Both the position numbers and the translations under genes were made by a program. The notes under the pieces are model-generated. The model had not been told where the DNA came from. It saw only the letters and a program-made list of their open reading frames with translations, and searched no databases. DNA of 64,000 nucleotides, taken from assembly GCA_933228895.1 (NCBI GenBank), contig OW121846.1:7905915-7969914 (forward strand), written 5' to 3'. This stretch comes from Platycnemis pennipes. Lineage: Eukaryota; Arthropoda; Insecta; Odonata; Platycnemididae. Of this stretch, positions 10,931-23,700 are shown one piece after another; positions within the stretch are counted from its first letter, which is position 1, and the number at the start of each line of letters is the position of its first letter.

Positions 10931-12155
10931 ATGGAAATAGTGGCTTAGCTGTTGTTCCAACGGAACCCTTGGACGGCATCTTGAAGAAGGAAAGATTTTT
11001 CAGAAAAATCCGCAACTGCAAGCACTTCTCCTCGCCTCATTTCATTTCGCGCTTTCATGAAAAACTCACAGTTTCTTAGCAACATAGTTATAGACACGGA
11101 GAGTGCATGCAGCATCCACGAAGCCGTCGAGAAAAGCATGCCTTTCAAGCTTTACGGTCTCTAAATTGCACCTGTCCACTTCTGGAACGTGACACTTTCG
11201 ATGGTGTTCTCTACAAAGTACTTTTGAAAGAAAGAACGAAGGCTGCCCGTGTTACCACACTTCTTACTTTTGCATTTACTAAGAAAAAAGTCTTCTGCAG
11301 GTGATTCACACGAAATCATCCACAACAGACAATCTTCATAACTTTCGAACTGTTTCTCGCCCTCTTTTGTCAAAATGTCGCGTATTTCGGCTCCCAGTAC
11401 CATGAACTTGGAATTCTGATGCTCAGTTTAGACGCAGACCGTATGTGTTCCCGAAGCGCCGGCGAGAACACATTCCGCTGGTCGCAAATTTTGTGAAGCC
11501 TATTTTCTCATCTGGGTACAGCTTGCAGAAAGCTGCAAAATTTCTTTTAAGTTTCCAAGAATGAGTCTCTTCTGATTCAGTACTCTTTTTTCATCTTCAC
11601 GGACACTTTCGCAGTCCTTCATCCCAGGCATTTCGTGGCTAATAGCTTGCTCAAAATAAAATAATCTAACAAGATCCACAGTTTCCTTGAATATAGGTCT
11701 TCAGGGTTTTGGATTGGGAGTACAAGAAACCCCTTTACTTGCGACTAACCTCCTGACTAATCTGGCAAGACACTCACTTGTCGAAAACTCTCGTTGCATG
11801 TCTGCCACAGTCCAGGAGCGCGAAGCACTCAAAGCACAAGCACTTTTCCACCTATGGTTGATGAAGTGTCCAACTTTAACTTCAATGGTTGCAGTAGTTC
11901 TTTCCCTGCTTTCTAATAGTACTTGGCAGCCTCGGCCTCACTGGTAGGTGGGATTTATTCGACTGTCATGCTTTGGTGCATAGCTCCTTCAAGTGATCTT
12001 CGGAATAGTATTGAATTCTTTAACTTTTTGCACAGGGTACATACTTTTTTGACCGAAACAGTTTCTTCTCGGTGATTCACCCAATAGCTCCAAAGTATTG
12101 TCAATATTTACCAACCGCGCTTTCTTTGGAGGGTTCGCACTGCCACTACTATGGC
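10900..12155 (-). pseudogene. Unclassified repeat-family ORF ('CVLAGASGTH ... WNNS' type)
   Basis: The minus strand gives, with about two frameshifts, VDLVRLFYFEQAISHEMPGM and QKRLILGNLKE (about 11680-11550), a LRPAECVLAGASGTHTVCV block (about 11490-11425), a Cys-rich KCKSKKCGNTGSL stretch (about 11280), FQKWTG, and then VADFSEKSFLLQDAVQGFRW (10990-10950), followed by NNS. This resembles a repetitive protein family I recall from many insects and cnidarians, with a conserved GTHxVCVC block and a later WNNSQ block, probably a transposon gene. I cannot name the superfamily. The high-coordinate edge abuts a broken Dong-type LINE near 12155. Confidence 0.6.
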
Positions 12156-13895
12156 GGTATGTTACCACATCTGTGTAGACGGTCTTCTTGCCAAATGGTA
12201 TGGCGAAGCGCGTCTTCCACAGCGGTAACAGGCTTTCGATGCGAGACAAAGCCTCTGGGTGGACTTTCATGTACCTCAGCAAGGCTATAATCAGCTTATG
12301 AGAGGTGGTATCAAAAGCCATCTTGTAGTCCACCCAGGCAATTGATAGGTTACGCTTGTATTGATAACCGTCCTGGCTCACACACCTATCAATGAGCAGG
12401 TTGTCTTTGCATCCCGCCATGCCTTTCTTCGAGCCCCTCTGCTCGTACACTTCCTCCTACACCGGTTGGACGTGCCGGAGGATAAGGTCATTCAGGATGG
12501 AAGTGTATGCCTATAATACAGTGTTAAGACAGGTTATAGAGCGGTAGTTCTTCGGATCGAATAAGTCTCCCTTTTTCGGTATTAAACCGTTCACCCCTCA
12601 GTCAGCCAGGACGGAATGGGGTCGTTTACCAATTTTTTTAAATTTCCGAATCTGATAGAGTTTGTAAAATAAAAAGACCCGTATTTTTCCGTTTTCTGAT
12701 CAGTCAATTATTTCCCGAGTTATAAGCGGCGAAAAACTGATGTTTTTAACCCTTTCGGAAAAGTGGGTGTGGTGCAACCTTTGACGTATATCGACTTCGT
12801 CCAGTCACAACTGAACCCTCGAAGCAACTTTGCCTTATCGCAATGGGGGGGACACAGCCGACTCGGCCAATCGGAGCTATTGCGACAGCATCTGTGCGAG
12901 CAGACCTTCCGAGTATCCCCCTCCACTCCCTTCCCCTCCCCTAAAAGCAGTCAAGGACGGGAGGAAAATGACGTCAATGTTATCACAGCAGCTTTTTCGG
13001 TGGGCGTCACCTTTTGCTTATTTAAATTTTTGTTATATGAGTGAACTCTTGTGGTTAGAAGAATAATTTTTTCACTAAAATTCAATTTTCGTTTCCATCT
13101 AACGATTTCGTGTACAAAATTGCGATTTCGGTTCCGAGTAAACGCCCCCATTGGCTCCGTCTCTGATAGGAAGGATATGAAGGTTCTGGCGAGATGTTTA
13201 TGGGTGGAAGGGAACTTTTTCCAGCAGAACTTTTTCAATGCGTTCATTCCGGGAGCAGTGAAGTTCTTCTAGCCAGAGAAGGCCTTCTTCACATCACTTT
13301 CCGAGGCTGAGGTGGGACGATCCATATCTCCTACGTGGCGGTCACAAAACTCTTTAAAGTGGGCAATAACTGGAGTACCTTCGTTGAATGGCTTCTTGGT
13401 CTCGTAGATGTCCTTCCAGAACCGTTCCACCTCCGGGACAGTTGGTGGAGTTTGGACAACAGGTGGAGGGAGTCGGAAGAGACGGGACGGCTGAAAAGAG
13501 AAGATGGAGTTCTCCTTCCTGGTGTTAGTCCTCTTGACCAACTTATTCCTCGCCGTTGTAAGTGCCCGAACTCTAATGCTCAGTTTGTGGTGGTGTCTCC
13601 GGATAGCACAAGCAATGCGCTTGACCTTCGGTGTAAAGGCCCGACCGGAGGAAAGGTAGTCCATCACACACTGAAACCTCGACACCTGTTGTCTGGTCAT
13701 CGTTTTTTATGTCATTGTGCTCTTTTATCCCATTGCGGTTTTCGTCTACCAGGTGGCCGACACTATCATATCTACGATGTGACGATCATATCTACGATGC
13801 CATTCAAATGGGACAGCTGTTGGTCCCGCAGAGAAATATTATGATGTATATTTCTCTGCCTGGTAATCACCTCATCATAGTTTATCCTGCTTTCC
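12155..13895 (-). pseudogene. Dong/R4-clade LINE, internal fragment (copy 3), interrupted
   Basis: Minus-strand protein matches the plus-strand Dong-type copies at 54-59.5 kb: IHHNISLRDQQLSHLNGIVD (about 13840), the basic linker with VKRIACAIRRHHHK (about 13620), VERFWKDIYETKKPFNEGTP (about 13410), the WWKKFPSTHKHLAR-like block (about 13200), then after an insertion the GSKKGMAGC block (12440) and KKTVYTDVVTY at 12160, where homology stops before the YxDD box. A stop at 13270 and other breaks make it a pseudogene. It is truncated at both ends and split by the 532-bp element at 12618-13149. Confidence 0.85.
12618..13149. mobile_element. 532-bp nonautonomous DNA element, GGGG-CGTTTAC termini, AT target duplication
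   Basis: The ends are GGGGTCGTTTACC... and ...GTAAACGCCCCC, imperfect inverted repeats. The element sits in the Dong copy where relatives read ...CCAATTCC..., and here that site is split as CCA-AT-[element]-AT-TCC, so the target duplication is the dinucleotide AT (12616-12617 and 13150-13151). There is no coding capacity. The interior is unremarkable apart from AT-rich ends. The superfamily is not assigned; an AT duplication is unlike mariner (TA) or PIF (3 bp). Confidence 0.75.
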
Positions 13896-13924
13896 AACCA
13901 TGCCAATCCATGTGCTAAACTTAA

Positions 13925-15950
13925 AATCGTACATCTCATTTCCACTTCGAGAGAATTTTTCGGGGACAAACTAGAAAATCTGCAGGTGTAGTTAGGTTTA
14001 CAGAAACACAACTTGAATAAACATGACCCTACTCGCTCGAATTCTACATGCTGGAATGAAACTCGTAACAGCAAAAAGCCCAAGTCTATGCTATACGTAT
14101 GCTATTGATGGTAAAATTCCTTTGCTATGCCCTTATCAGTGGTCTCACGATGAAAAATAGTTGCACTGTTAAAACCATTCACGGAATTAACTGTGGGAGC
14201 CAGTAGGTAAACGGGAAATCACAATATCTTTAATAGTTACCGTAATAGAGACTGGATTTATTCTTGGCTAAAGCAAGGAGCAGCAGCTCCTTCAGGTGAG
14301 TTTTTACCACAGTATAAGAACTATAAGTTTCAATGAAGATAAGATTTACATCATATCTAGGAAAAAAGTCTTTATGCTTGTCATCTTTATTATCCAAGAT
14401 TCAAAGCTAAATTTCAAAAAGAGGAAATGACAAAGAAAATAAAAAGATGGACAAGAGATAGCTTAGAAAATGTCGACAATTCCAAATCTCAAGAAATATA
14501 GAATTTTGAAGATTTAGGGTTTTGGGGATGAACTCAGAGGAGATTATCTAAGTATTGCCAAGTTATTTGATGAATGAGCTTGTGGTAAACGAAAGAATGA
14601 AGAAACGCATGACTTCCAAAGGAAAGAAAAAAATAAACTAACGAATGTTTCCAGCAAGAATATGAAAAATCCAAAATATATTGCCTCATTTTTGTGGTGG
14701 AGAAGTTCAAAAGAGCTTTTTTCCAAATTTGAGCAAACTGGCTGTGAAATACAGTCAAACTCATTTATAACAAGCATGGTTAAAACGAGATCTCAGCTAT
14801 TGCGAGGAAGGAGAGAATGGTTGTTTGGAAATAATGTATTTTATGAGCAATATATAACGGTTGAAACAAGACTGTATTAGAGAGCCTTACGGTTATAACG
14901 AGAAAATCTTTAGTCCAAATGAACGAGCAGTGGCTGTACTGTCGTACCAAGGACTTTTTCTTGTAAATTTAGCATTTATGTGGATAGTTTACCGAATAAA
15001 TTGTTCATTTTGCAATTTCAATCATCTAATAATAATCTTTGTTATTTTATCACCCCTGCATTAGAATAGTATGTGTTTGTGCATGAGAGAGGAAAGACAG
15101 TGAGTGAGTGACAGTATATGTTGTTACTCGTACGGATATTACGAGCCAAAGCATATGGTCCCTTGGATCTCATTATATCCAAGTTTGACTGTATCTAGGT
15201 GGCCTTGCATCTTCCATGAAAAGTGCGAAAAGCACTGGATTTATGCAGCAACAAGAAATAGACTAAGTCCTGGAAATGGAGAAATTCTCAAGTTTTTGTA
15301 TTACAATTTAAAAATTTTAAAATTTAATATTAATTTTTTCAATTTTGGTAGGTTGAAATAAAATAAATAATTTTTATATGGTTAAAAAGGAATAAATATT
15401 AAAAAATAAAAGTAATACTGTTTTCATAGGTTAAAATATGTAACGGCATAATTTGCTAGGTAGATGCTTTGTTAATTTTCATTTTTTCATGCAAATAATA
15501 AATATGTAACCAGAATCTATGATACTTCTTTCCAAGTCGGCCCAAACAACTATATCAAAATAAAAAAACTTTCTCGATGCAAATATTGAATAGTAGGTAC
15601 CTATGGGAGACAGTGCAAAACCTCTTCTCACTCCTCAGTGACACCCAGGTATTTAGCCAAATCATACTGCTAATTACTCTTGGTTATCATCACAGAATAT
15701 TACCAAAGCATCACAAATAAACTCTCCTTGAGTTCCCCAACTTTAAATCTATGATAACAGTTCAGTTTCTTCATCTAATTTTTCATTGGCATTACTTATG
15801 CATTCTACACCACGACCCCCATGCATTCAGGTTCAACAATGTTCACATAACTCTCAGGAAAAAAGCATTTAGACTCAAATGCCAAAACTGCTTCCTTTGT
15901 TACCTACAACAATTATAGGAATAACATAAAAAGGTTGAGAGTAACACTTC
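13925..15950. other. Intergenic stretch without recognisable gene
   Basis: I see AT-rich DNA without convincing coding text on either strand. Short open frames at 14534-15361 have no recognisable motif or splice context. This stretch lies downstream of the calcium-channel gene's likely polyadenylation site. Confidence 0.5.
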
Positions 15951-17600
15951 TTTATTGATGCATCGAATCAATAGTAACTAAAACGCTTTTATTAAGGACA
16001 ACAACTTACACAAACACTTGCCACCATACATGAATGAGACTTATGAATGTGAGTTAAAAAGTACTCCCTTCCTACAACCTGGGCTTCCTCAAGCCCATGA
16101 TGGGATTCCAAATCAAGAAAACTGAATATTCAAAACAGAAACTACAGATATATCACATTTCAAAAATGCATTTCACCTTCCTTCTTCACTTCAAAAATGA
16201 CCAAAAATGACCAAGTTCATACATGTTCCAAAACAAAAGTTCACCCTTAAATATATCTCACCAATTACAACCCAAAAATAAAAGATAGTCATAGCACAAA
16301 AGCCTTCCCTCAATTAATTACAAAAACTATGCCAACAACAACCCCAGCATACGTTCATTTCCCACTGCGGATTCTAAAATAGCTCCAAATTTACCCAAAT
16401 GGTAGAAAATAATTAATTTCCCTGGGTGCAAAAAATATGGGTAAGACTACATTCTATATGAATCACATTTGAGGAAAATACTTTTCAAATCTTCAGCTCT
16501 GCCTTTGAATTTCACCAACACCCAAAAGGAGTAAGTGTAGGAACTGCTTCATTTGAAGGATGACAACACTTTTCAATAGACCCTTCAGTTTTCTTCACCT
16601 TTTCTACACTCTCCGAAAAGAGATCCTGGTGTATTGAATTTCTGAAGCAACAACGGCAAATTCTAGAACTGATCATAAACTCAGATGAATGATATGATTT
16701 AGTCACTGGGACATAACCATTATATTTGACCAGTGGCTTTCAATGGAAAAAAATTGCTCAAGCTGCTTCTTTGTGACTGTTTTCCGTATGTTCATTTCAT
16801 AGATGATGTCACAAATATCACATTCACTACTAGGAAAGAATCATTCCAGCTGTCATTGAAGATTAAGGGTAAAATGTAGGAATTTTATCAGCGATGGTTC
16901 TAACTAAGAACCAAATGTGCAACAATATTTTTGCAACTCTGATTTTTAACACTACCTTTATGGTCCACATTGAATGTTATTGCTTTTCACAAGGCAATTA
17001 AGACTCCAAAGGCACAGATGTGACAGGGATGAATGCTGTTTCACATCATGATCCTTTATACTGCCTTTTAACAATCAAAAGCACTCAGAATTGATGGATT
17101 GTCATACACAATAAACAACAATGCCCTTATTGTTCATAAAATCCTTTCACTACTCAACATGAAGCCATAAAATCAGGGAAAACAAAAGTGTCCTAACCCT
17201 ACAGTATTGGCATTTTAGAACAGCATTAGTCCTGGATCTGAACAGCACATCAAACCACCCACACAATCAAGTTGACAGTTGTATTTTCAACTTTTACAGA
17301 TGAGAACACAGCAGCTGATCTTTGGCTGCTATGCTCAGGATCCACCACAAGGTTAATTCATCTCTAAGAAGCTCCTAGGACCCAGTCCATGGCATTTTCC
17401 AGAGCTATATGAAGGGCAACTTCAAAGTAACTAATAACGACACTAAAACTTTAACAAAGATCTTAAGACCTAATTGCTGCATATTGAAAATTTAAGCTCA
17501 TGATAAAACTTCCTATTATTGCCTGAACCTTTAGGATAACAAGCATGAGATCATTCACTGCAGACATGTTCTTATGAGAAGTCAAGACCAATGAGTGACT
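15951..17600 (-). other. Probable 3' UTR of the CACNA2D-like gene
   Basis: The 1.65 kb following the stop codon at 17601 is noncoding. A reverse-strand AATAAA (15951-15956) could be the polyadenylation signal. The exact end is inferred; transcripts would settle it. Confidence 0.35.
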
Positions 17601-17732
17601 TTAACTAGAGAGATTTTGACTATAACTGTGAAAGGTTAAATTAATCTCCATAAACAAAATTAAACCAAACAGGAATGCAAAAATCGATACTCCAGCAATA
17701 GATGCTCTGCTTCCACAGTCAGTGGCATTCTC
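17601..17732 (-). CDS. CACNA2D: CACNA2D-like gene, terminal exon with GPI-signal-like tail
   Basis: Acceptor CTTGCAG/GAG, phase 0, 43 codons plus TAA at 17603-17601. It encodes ENATDCGSRAS, matching the family's conserved terminal 'DCGG' motif, and then a hydrophobic run (IAGVSIFAFLFGLILF) with a short polar tail. Alpha-2/delta proteins are thought to be processed to a GPI anchor near this small-residue cluster; the anchor here is inferred. Confidence 0.85.
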   Translation of the reverse strand, partial: ENATDCGSRASIAGVSIFAFLFGLILFMEINLTFHSYSQNLSS

Positions 17733-20700
17733 CTGCAAGTAATAATAATAGTAGGAGTTGAAGACAGAACTGAATTAAATAATATGGCTTTTTGACAGGG
17801 ATTCAATGGGGAAAATCAGAGACTAGCAATAAGGACCCTTAACTACCAACTCTTAGGTGAGGTAAATCCAATGTTAATTAACAACAGCACGTGGAAATGA
17901 ATTAGGCTCTAATCTGCAAACAGAATCATGAGCACAAGTAACCTTAACTCTATTAAAAATTTAAAACTGATAGCAGTTTCATTATTTCTTTTCTCACCTT
18001 GTCTGTGTTAGCATAGCACATCAATGGCTTCACCCGATACATCTTCTTGTAATTACACCAATCTGGACCAGCGTCTGTAAGAAAATATTACCTAGTGAGA
18101 CAGGTTCTGGATGTGGTGACCTCATAGGCCACCACACAATTCATTTAGTAGAGAGGCCATAACGACGCTGGCATCAAGGTGCACAGTTAGCAACAGCACA
18201 AACCACAGTGCTCAGAGGTCCGGCTCAGGAAGGAGAAGAATTCAGCAAGCACTAAAGCCAATGGCATGTGAAATGCAAATATCCAAGGGCTATCTCAGGG
18301 TTGCTGTGGTTTATCAGAAAGATCTAGACAACCACACAGCTTGCGTTTCGTGCAAATTATCAAAGGGTTTTCTCATGGCTGTCAACCTAGTCAGATCTTT
18401 GTCCAAGGATAGCATAAGAAAACACAAAATATGAGATGTGTACGGGGTAAATATTTTGATGCTGTGAAAAGAGTACAATGGACTTCATTGCCTTTCAAAG
18501 AGAAGAGAGGACTTTCTAATTCCTTATATTAGAACTAAGAGGGCATTGGAACTGAAAATATTCACCTTGAAACCACTTGAAAAGATCCCTCGAGATCAGA
18601 AGGAGGTGAAAACTAGAAGTGTAATTTTTAATCCTTTTCTCGGAAAGCCTGAGTCGATGCTTATTCAATATGGGCATAAGTATGGAATGTAAACCTCTCT
18701 TTCATGGGATAATGTAGAGGAGGTAAGAAATACTCCTCTGCAATCCTAGGCCAACCTTCCTTTTCTGGAACCCCATTACCTCAAACCGTTGATGCATTGT
18801 GATGGAACATTTGGTGTTGACAAGGGAAGGCATGGCATTGAAAGGAGAGTGGAACATTTAGGGCGAGGTTCCTATAATGCGATAGACTTGATTCTCAGTT
18901 AACTCATAGCATGGATATTCAAGGGTAATTTTTAAGATATCATCAATGATACCCTTTTATGATAAACTTTTTCAATGCATGCATGAACATTCCCACCTAT
19001 TCTTAACACTTCCACTCGAACTGCATGCAAATCATTTTCACATGTAAAATGTAAATATTTTATAAACATTTATAGGAGTGTATTGGGGTTTAGTCAATGT
19101 TCCTAAGTTTAAGGACTGTACACCATTTTCAATAAGTATGCACATACCCTGGAAGTAGACGATATCCAGTGTTGGGGAGTCACTGAGTGAATCACCCTCC
19201 TTTGCATTTCTGTATATTTGTACATACACCCATAAAAACATGAAAAATCACCAACAAGCACATACAAACATATTGAGGACAATAATTAGAAAAAGATAGG
19301 AACATATAAATGAACCGAAACACATTTGGAGGGGAAGGTGGAAATAAGCCCGATTTCTGCTGAAAAAAATTAAACTTAGCTGGGAATAAGTACATATATA
19401 CAGTTGAGCATCTTTAATCCGGCACAGTCGGGACCGAAGTGATGCCGGATTAGGGATTTTGCCGGACTATGGGTCATGCATGGCAACTAGTCTATTTCTG
19501 ACGTCCGGGATGTTTTCATTGAAAGGAGTCAATTATTTATAACAAAATATATTCGCTTGCCATTTACTGTACATTATTGTAAAATAGTTACTGAGAATAA
19601 TCAGAAAGAAATGGTTTCTTAATACACAAAGTTATTATTTAAAATTATCGAAGTTGCGGAGTGAGTGAAAATAACGGAATCTAAGCATTGTGCATATTGC
19701 TGCACATATAAAAGTTTCATATTGTTATTGGAAAAGGGTATAAAAATTGATATTTCTTACGCTGTAATATGCGTAACATAATTTCCTACCGCGCTCGATT
19801 TGTTATCAGCTGATTCAGCGCGATGCCAACGCGTGAGTGTCGTGTGTACGCCCATCACTACGTCGCCACGGGCGACCGGACTGGATTATTCTTTAAAGAC
19901 CATCATCAAGAGTAGTCTTCCTTCAACAATTTCAGGCTGATCATCGTCATCCCCACTCGGATTTATTGCTATTAATTACCATTTCAATGATTTCATCATC
20001 TATGATATGTTGTGTGGTGAGAATATCGTGGCCGCTAACTATCCTCTCGTCTAAATTTACCAATTCCATTTCCTTTAATTCAGGGTTATGGATGATGTTT
20101 GCAAACTCCATCATCATATTTTTATCCTCAGAAACATGAAATTTTTTAAATCCCCAATTATTTTGTCTATATCAAACCTTAAAGCAGTCCACAATTTAAA
20201 CCACGCGTGTTTTTAGAACGGATGGTGAAATGCTATTGCCTGCACGTGAAATTTCCCGAATCATGTCTTTTGGATTGATCACGTCTATTTCTAAAAGAGT
20301 TTATCCTGCTCCATTAGCATTTGGCCAGAAATACTAACTAAGGCCTTCACTCCGACGCAATCGAAGCATCGCAATCTAAATCAGCACTTAAATCTTCTTT
20401 CATAGTTTTTCTCTCTGTTATCTACTTCTTCGTGTCACTTTAACAGTAAAATTTTGATGATTTTTCTCTTTCAGCTTCTTAATGTGCTACATTGTTGAAG
20501 ATCCCACGTAGTATATTTCAGTCAAACGCTTTACTGATGCAACGGCATCAAGCTTTTTCACAACTTGCACTTTTTCTGCGATGGTTAACGTTTTGTGCTG
20601 ATTCCACAACTGTATGGATGAGACATTTTTTAAATTACGTCTAGTGGTCAATCAAAAATGCGCACGCCATTGAAAGTGGCTGATCTGTAAATTAGTCATA

Positions 20701-23700
20701 TTCCATCTCGGCGATGTCGTCAAATTTATAAGTTTACTTCAAGTTCCAGAATAATTCCAGTGTAGGCGAAGTACCAGAAATTAATATGTTTAAATTATTC
20801 TCATTCTCGAAATGGGAAAATTAACGTTAAGAACGGTATCTCGGTATTAATATAAGAATGATATCTCGGCAGGTTATGAAGCAATGTTCCGGTTAAAAAC
20901 GTTTCGGCATTTTCCACTAAGTACCAGATAGTCACAGCAAAATTGCCGGATTATAGGTGCTCCCGGATAAGGGGTTCCCGGATTAAGGGTGCTCAACTGT
21001 ATTAAAAGTGGCCACTGTATCACTTCTAATACTTTAATGCCTACTTCAACAGAGTGAGCTCTTTTTCTGTATTGGTTCATTTCAAGGACCTACATCCATT
21101 GGACAGTGCCAGAGGTGACTGGGTGAGAGTGAAGGCCTGGTGGAATTACTAAGTGGAACATTGGTCCCTACATAAGTGCTCTACGGAGTGCATTTAAAGT
21201 TTCGTACTCTCTACATTGGACCGAACGTTTAACAATGGATCTCTTAGTGCCAGTTGTGAAGAGCAGACTGATTCCAACAAAGGCTTTCTCTTCCTCCACT
21301 CCTAACATAATCCTGCCCAACCTTTTCCTCAATACACACAAACAACTCTAACGACCACAACACACCGCTAACTTTCCCAAGGGGCACTTGCGACCTCAGT
21401 CATTTGCGCCCCTTAGCCACCTGCGCAAGGGCCAACAACAGCAACTGAGAGCATGTGGACAATCACCTTCAGTTGGGAGTTGATTCAGGTAGTTGGTAGG
21501 CGTGCTGCATATGCACGAGGGCTCCGCAACCACAAACACAAGCGTCAGGTTGGGAAGGAAGGCTGCTCGAAGAGCACGGGTGCAGTTGTCACACTGGTGT
21601 GCACCCACAACATTCAATTGGCCAGTGTGAGTGTACCACGATGCTTTGGTCGTACACGCTTGATCCACTTTTGTAGGTTCCCACCCATACTCAAGCTGAG
21701 CTTCCGATGTCGGAATTCCTCCAAAGAGATAACTGGGAAAAGAAATGACCACATCATCATGCAATTAAAGTTTCTTATTGATAGAATAATCACTCTGGAC
21801 ATTGTAATTTTTCACAGTAAGTCTCAAATATGTATTTCATTTATTAAAGGGCAAAAAAGGCATCCACACACACAGTACCTATTAAGTGCAAACTCTAAAC
21901 TTTGGCTATTAAAAACACACAAAGGACAGGAATACAGGAAAAGGAAGTTAACATGTACAAAAGAGCATTAGAGAATAAAATCAAACAGGGTGCTCCATGA
22001 CATTGCATGTTCAGCAGTTCATCTTAAAGGGTCAAAAAGTCCACAGGAAGGCAGGATGTCTTGCATGCTAACTGGTTCAAGCACCTGCAGTGAATTCAGG
22101 GCATCCACAATGACATTCCTACCAAGTTGAATGATTTTTTCTCTGGGAAAATTCTGCTATTGTGCATGTCAATGGGTAACTACCACAGGTAGCCTACCAC
22201 ATTGGGCTGACATCAGTGCAGCCAAATGTTAGCCCTCAAGTAGTCGGCTACTTGGGGTGGTGCATTGGACCAAACAGACATTATGGCTACCCCACTAAAT
22301 CCCACAGTGGCTACCCCATGAAATGGGCCCCCCACTACTATTGGCTACCTCACATTGGCTGCCGCACAAAACTAAGCATGGGCCTACCATGGTCCATGTT
22401 GGCAGCCTGCCCAGGAAGGCTTGAAATGGAGTTCACTCTCCAAGGATGGCTGAAGAGCTTCATTCACTCTCCAAGATGTTTGCCCCACTGACTGCACCTT
22501 CAATACTCTTCCACAAGGGTCAATGGACTGTCCTCCTTGTTTCAGTAATGCTTCTTTTCCTGTTCCCCTTCAACACATCCACAATACTTATCGAGGAGTT
22601 AAAGAAGAAATGACCTGGACCTCTGCTCTCACTTCACTGAATCTGCCACTTGAATTGATTTTTGCCAGCTGCTTTTGCCTACATTGGATGACGTGGGGCA
22701 GTCAGTGTGGGGTACATGGGACGTTTTGGGTTCACGTTGGCAGCTCATAGGTTTTCGTGGGCTAGCCAATATTGGGCCCATGTTGGCAATTCGTGGGCTT
22801 GGCAATAATGGCTATTCATTGGTTCTAATCTCATTGCTAACAACCAGCCAATATGGGGTGCCAATGGATCTTCAATATTGGCCAATATTGTTTGGCTACT
22901 TGGGTCCATTAGGGATCTTCACATCCAGTTTGCAATCCTTGAATTCAAACAATTTTCTAGAAATGTAAATCCAATGAATTAAATCAGGACTGGATCAAAT
23001 CCGCTGTAAATCCAATGAATTAAATCAGGATTGCAAAGGGTAGACTGGAATTAATACTTTTATAAAATGGCTATGCACAGATAGATACTCAAATCATGGA
23101 CCAACAAGATTTCCTGAGTGAAAGAAAATGAACAAGGAATCTTTATTAGTAATTTAAATGAATCAGCATGTAAAAATCTTGTCATCGGACTCCTTGTTAA
23201 AACATATGAGGAGTCTAACTAGAAATTTGGTCCCTCATTCCTTGAGTTTCTCCCATATTAGCATTAATTGACACGCAAAAGTAGACTGTAGCTTTCAATA
23301 TCACCAATTGACACTTTTGCCAATTCAAGTTGATATTGCAGAGCAGTATCCATATTGCACAGCCCTACCCCACATAGCAAGCTAAACTTGCAGCAAAGTT
23401 GCTGAAGGTTTGTAATGACAAAGTTACAACTTTGCAAAAAGTTTGTCGTAACAAGCCTGCATACCTGATGCAAGCTTGAATCAAACCTCCTAGTTACGTG
23501 TCTTCAAATTTGCTGCAGACTAGTCGTATCACACCTGCTGCAAATGTTAAATGAAATGTAAAAATTAAATAATAGAACAATAATACTTATAGAAATTTAT
23601 TAACTTTAATGTTCTACATGTTTATCAATCATGATATCCTCAATATTATCACCTCCAGTGAATTTGTTCATCCTTTCATTCCTAGAAAAAAAAACATGAA

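Noticed and set aside
16512..16706. Minus-strand open frame with several cysteines (CRCC) in the presumed 3' UTR
   Set aside because: No splice sites or known zinc-finger spacing; it lies downstream of the in-frame stop of the calcium-channel gene and is best explained by chance.
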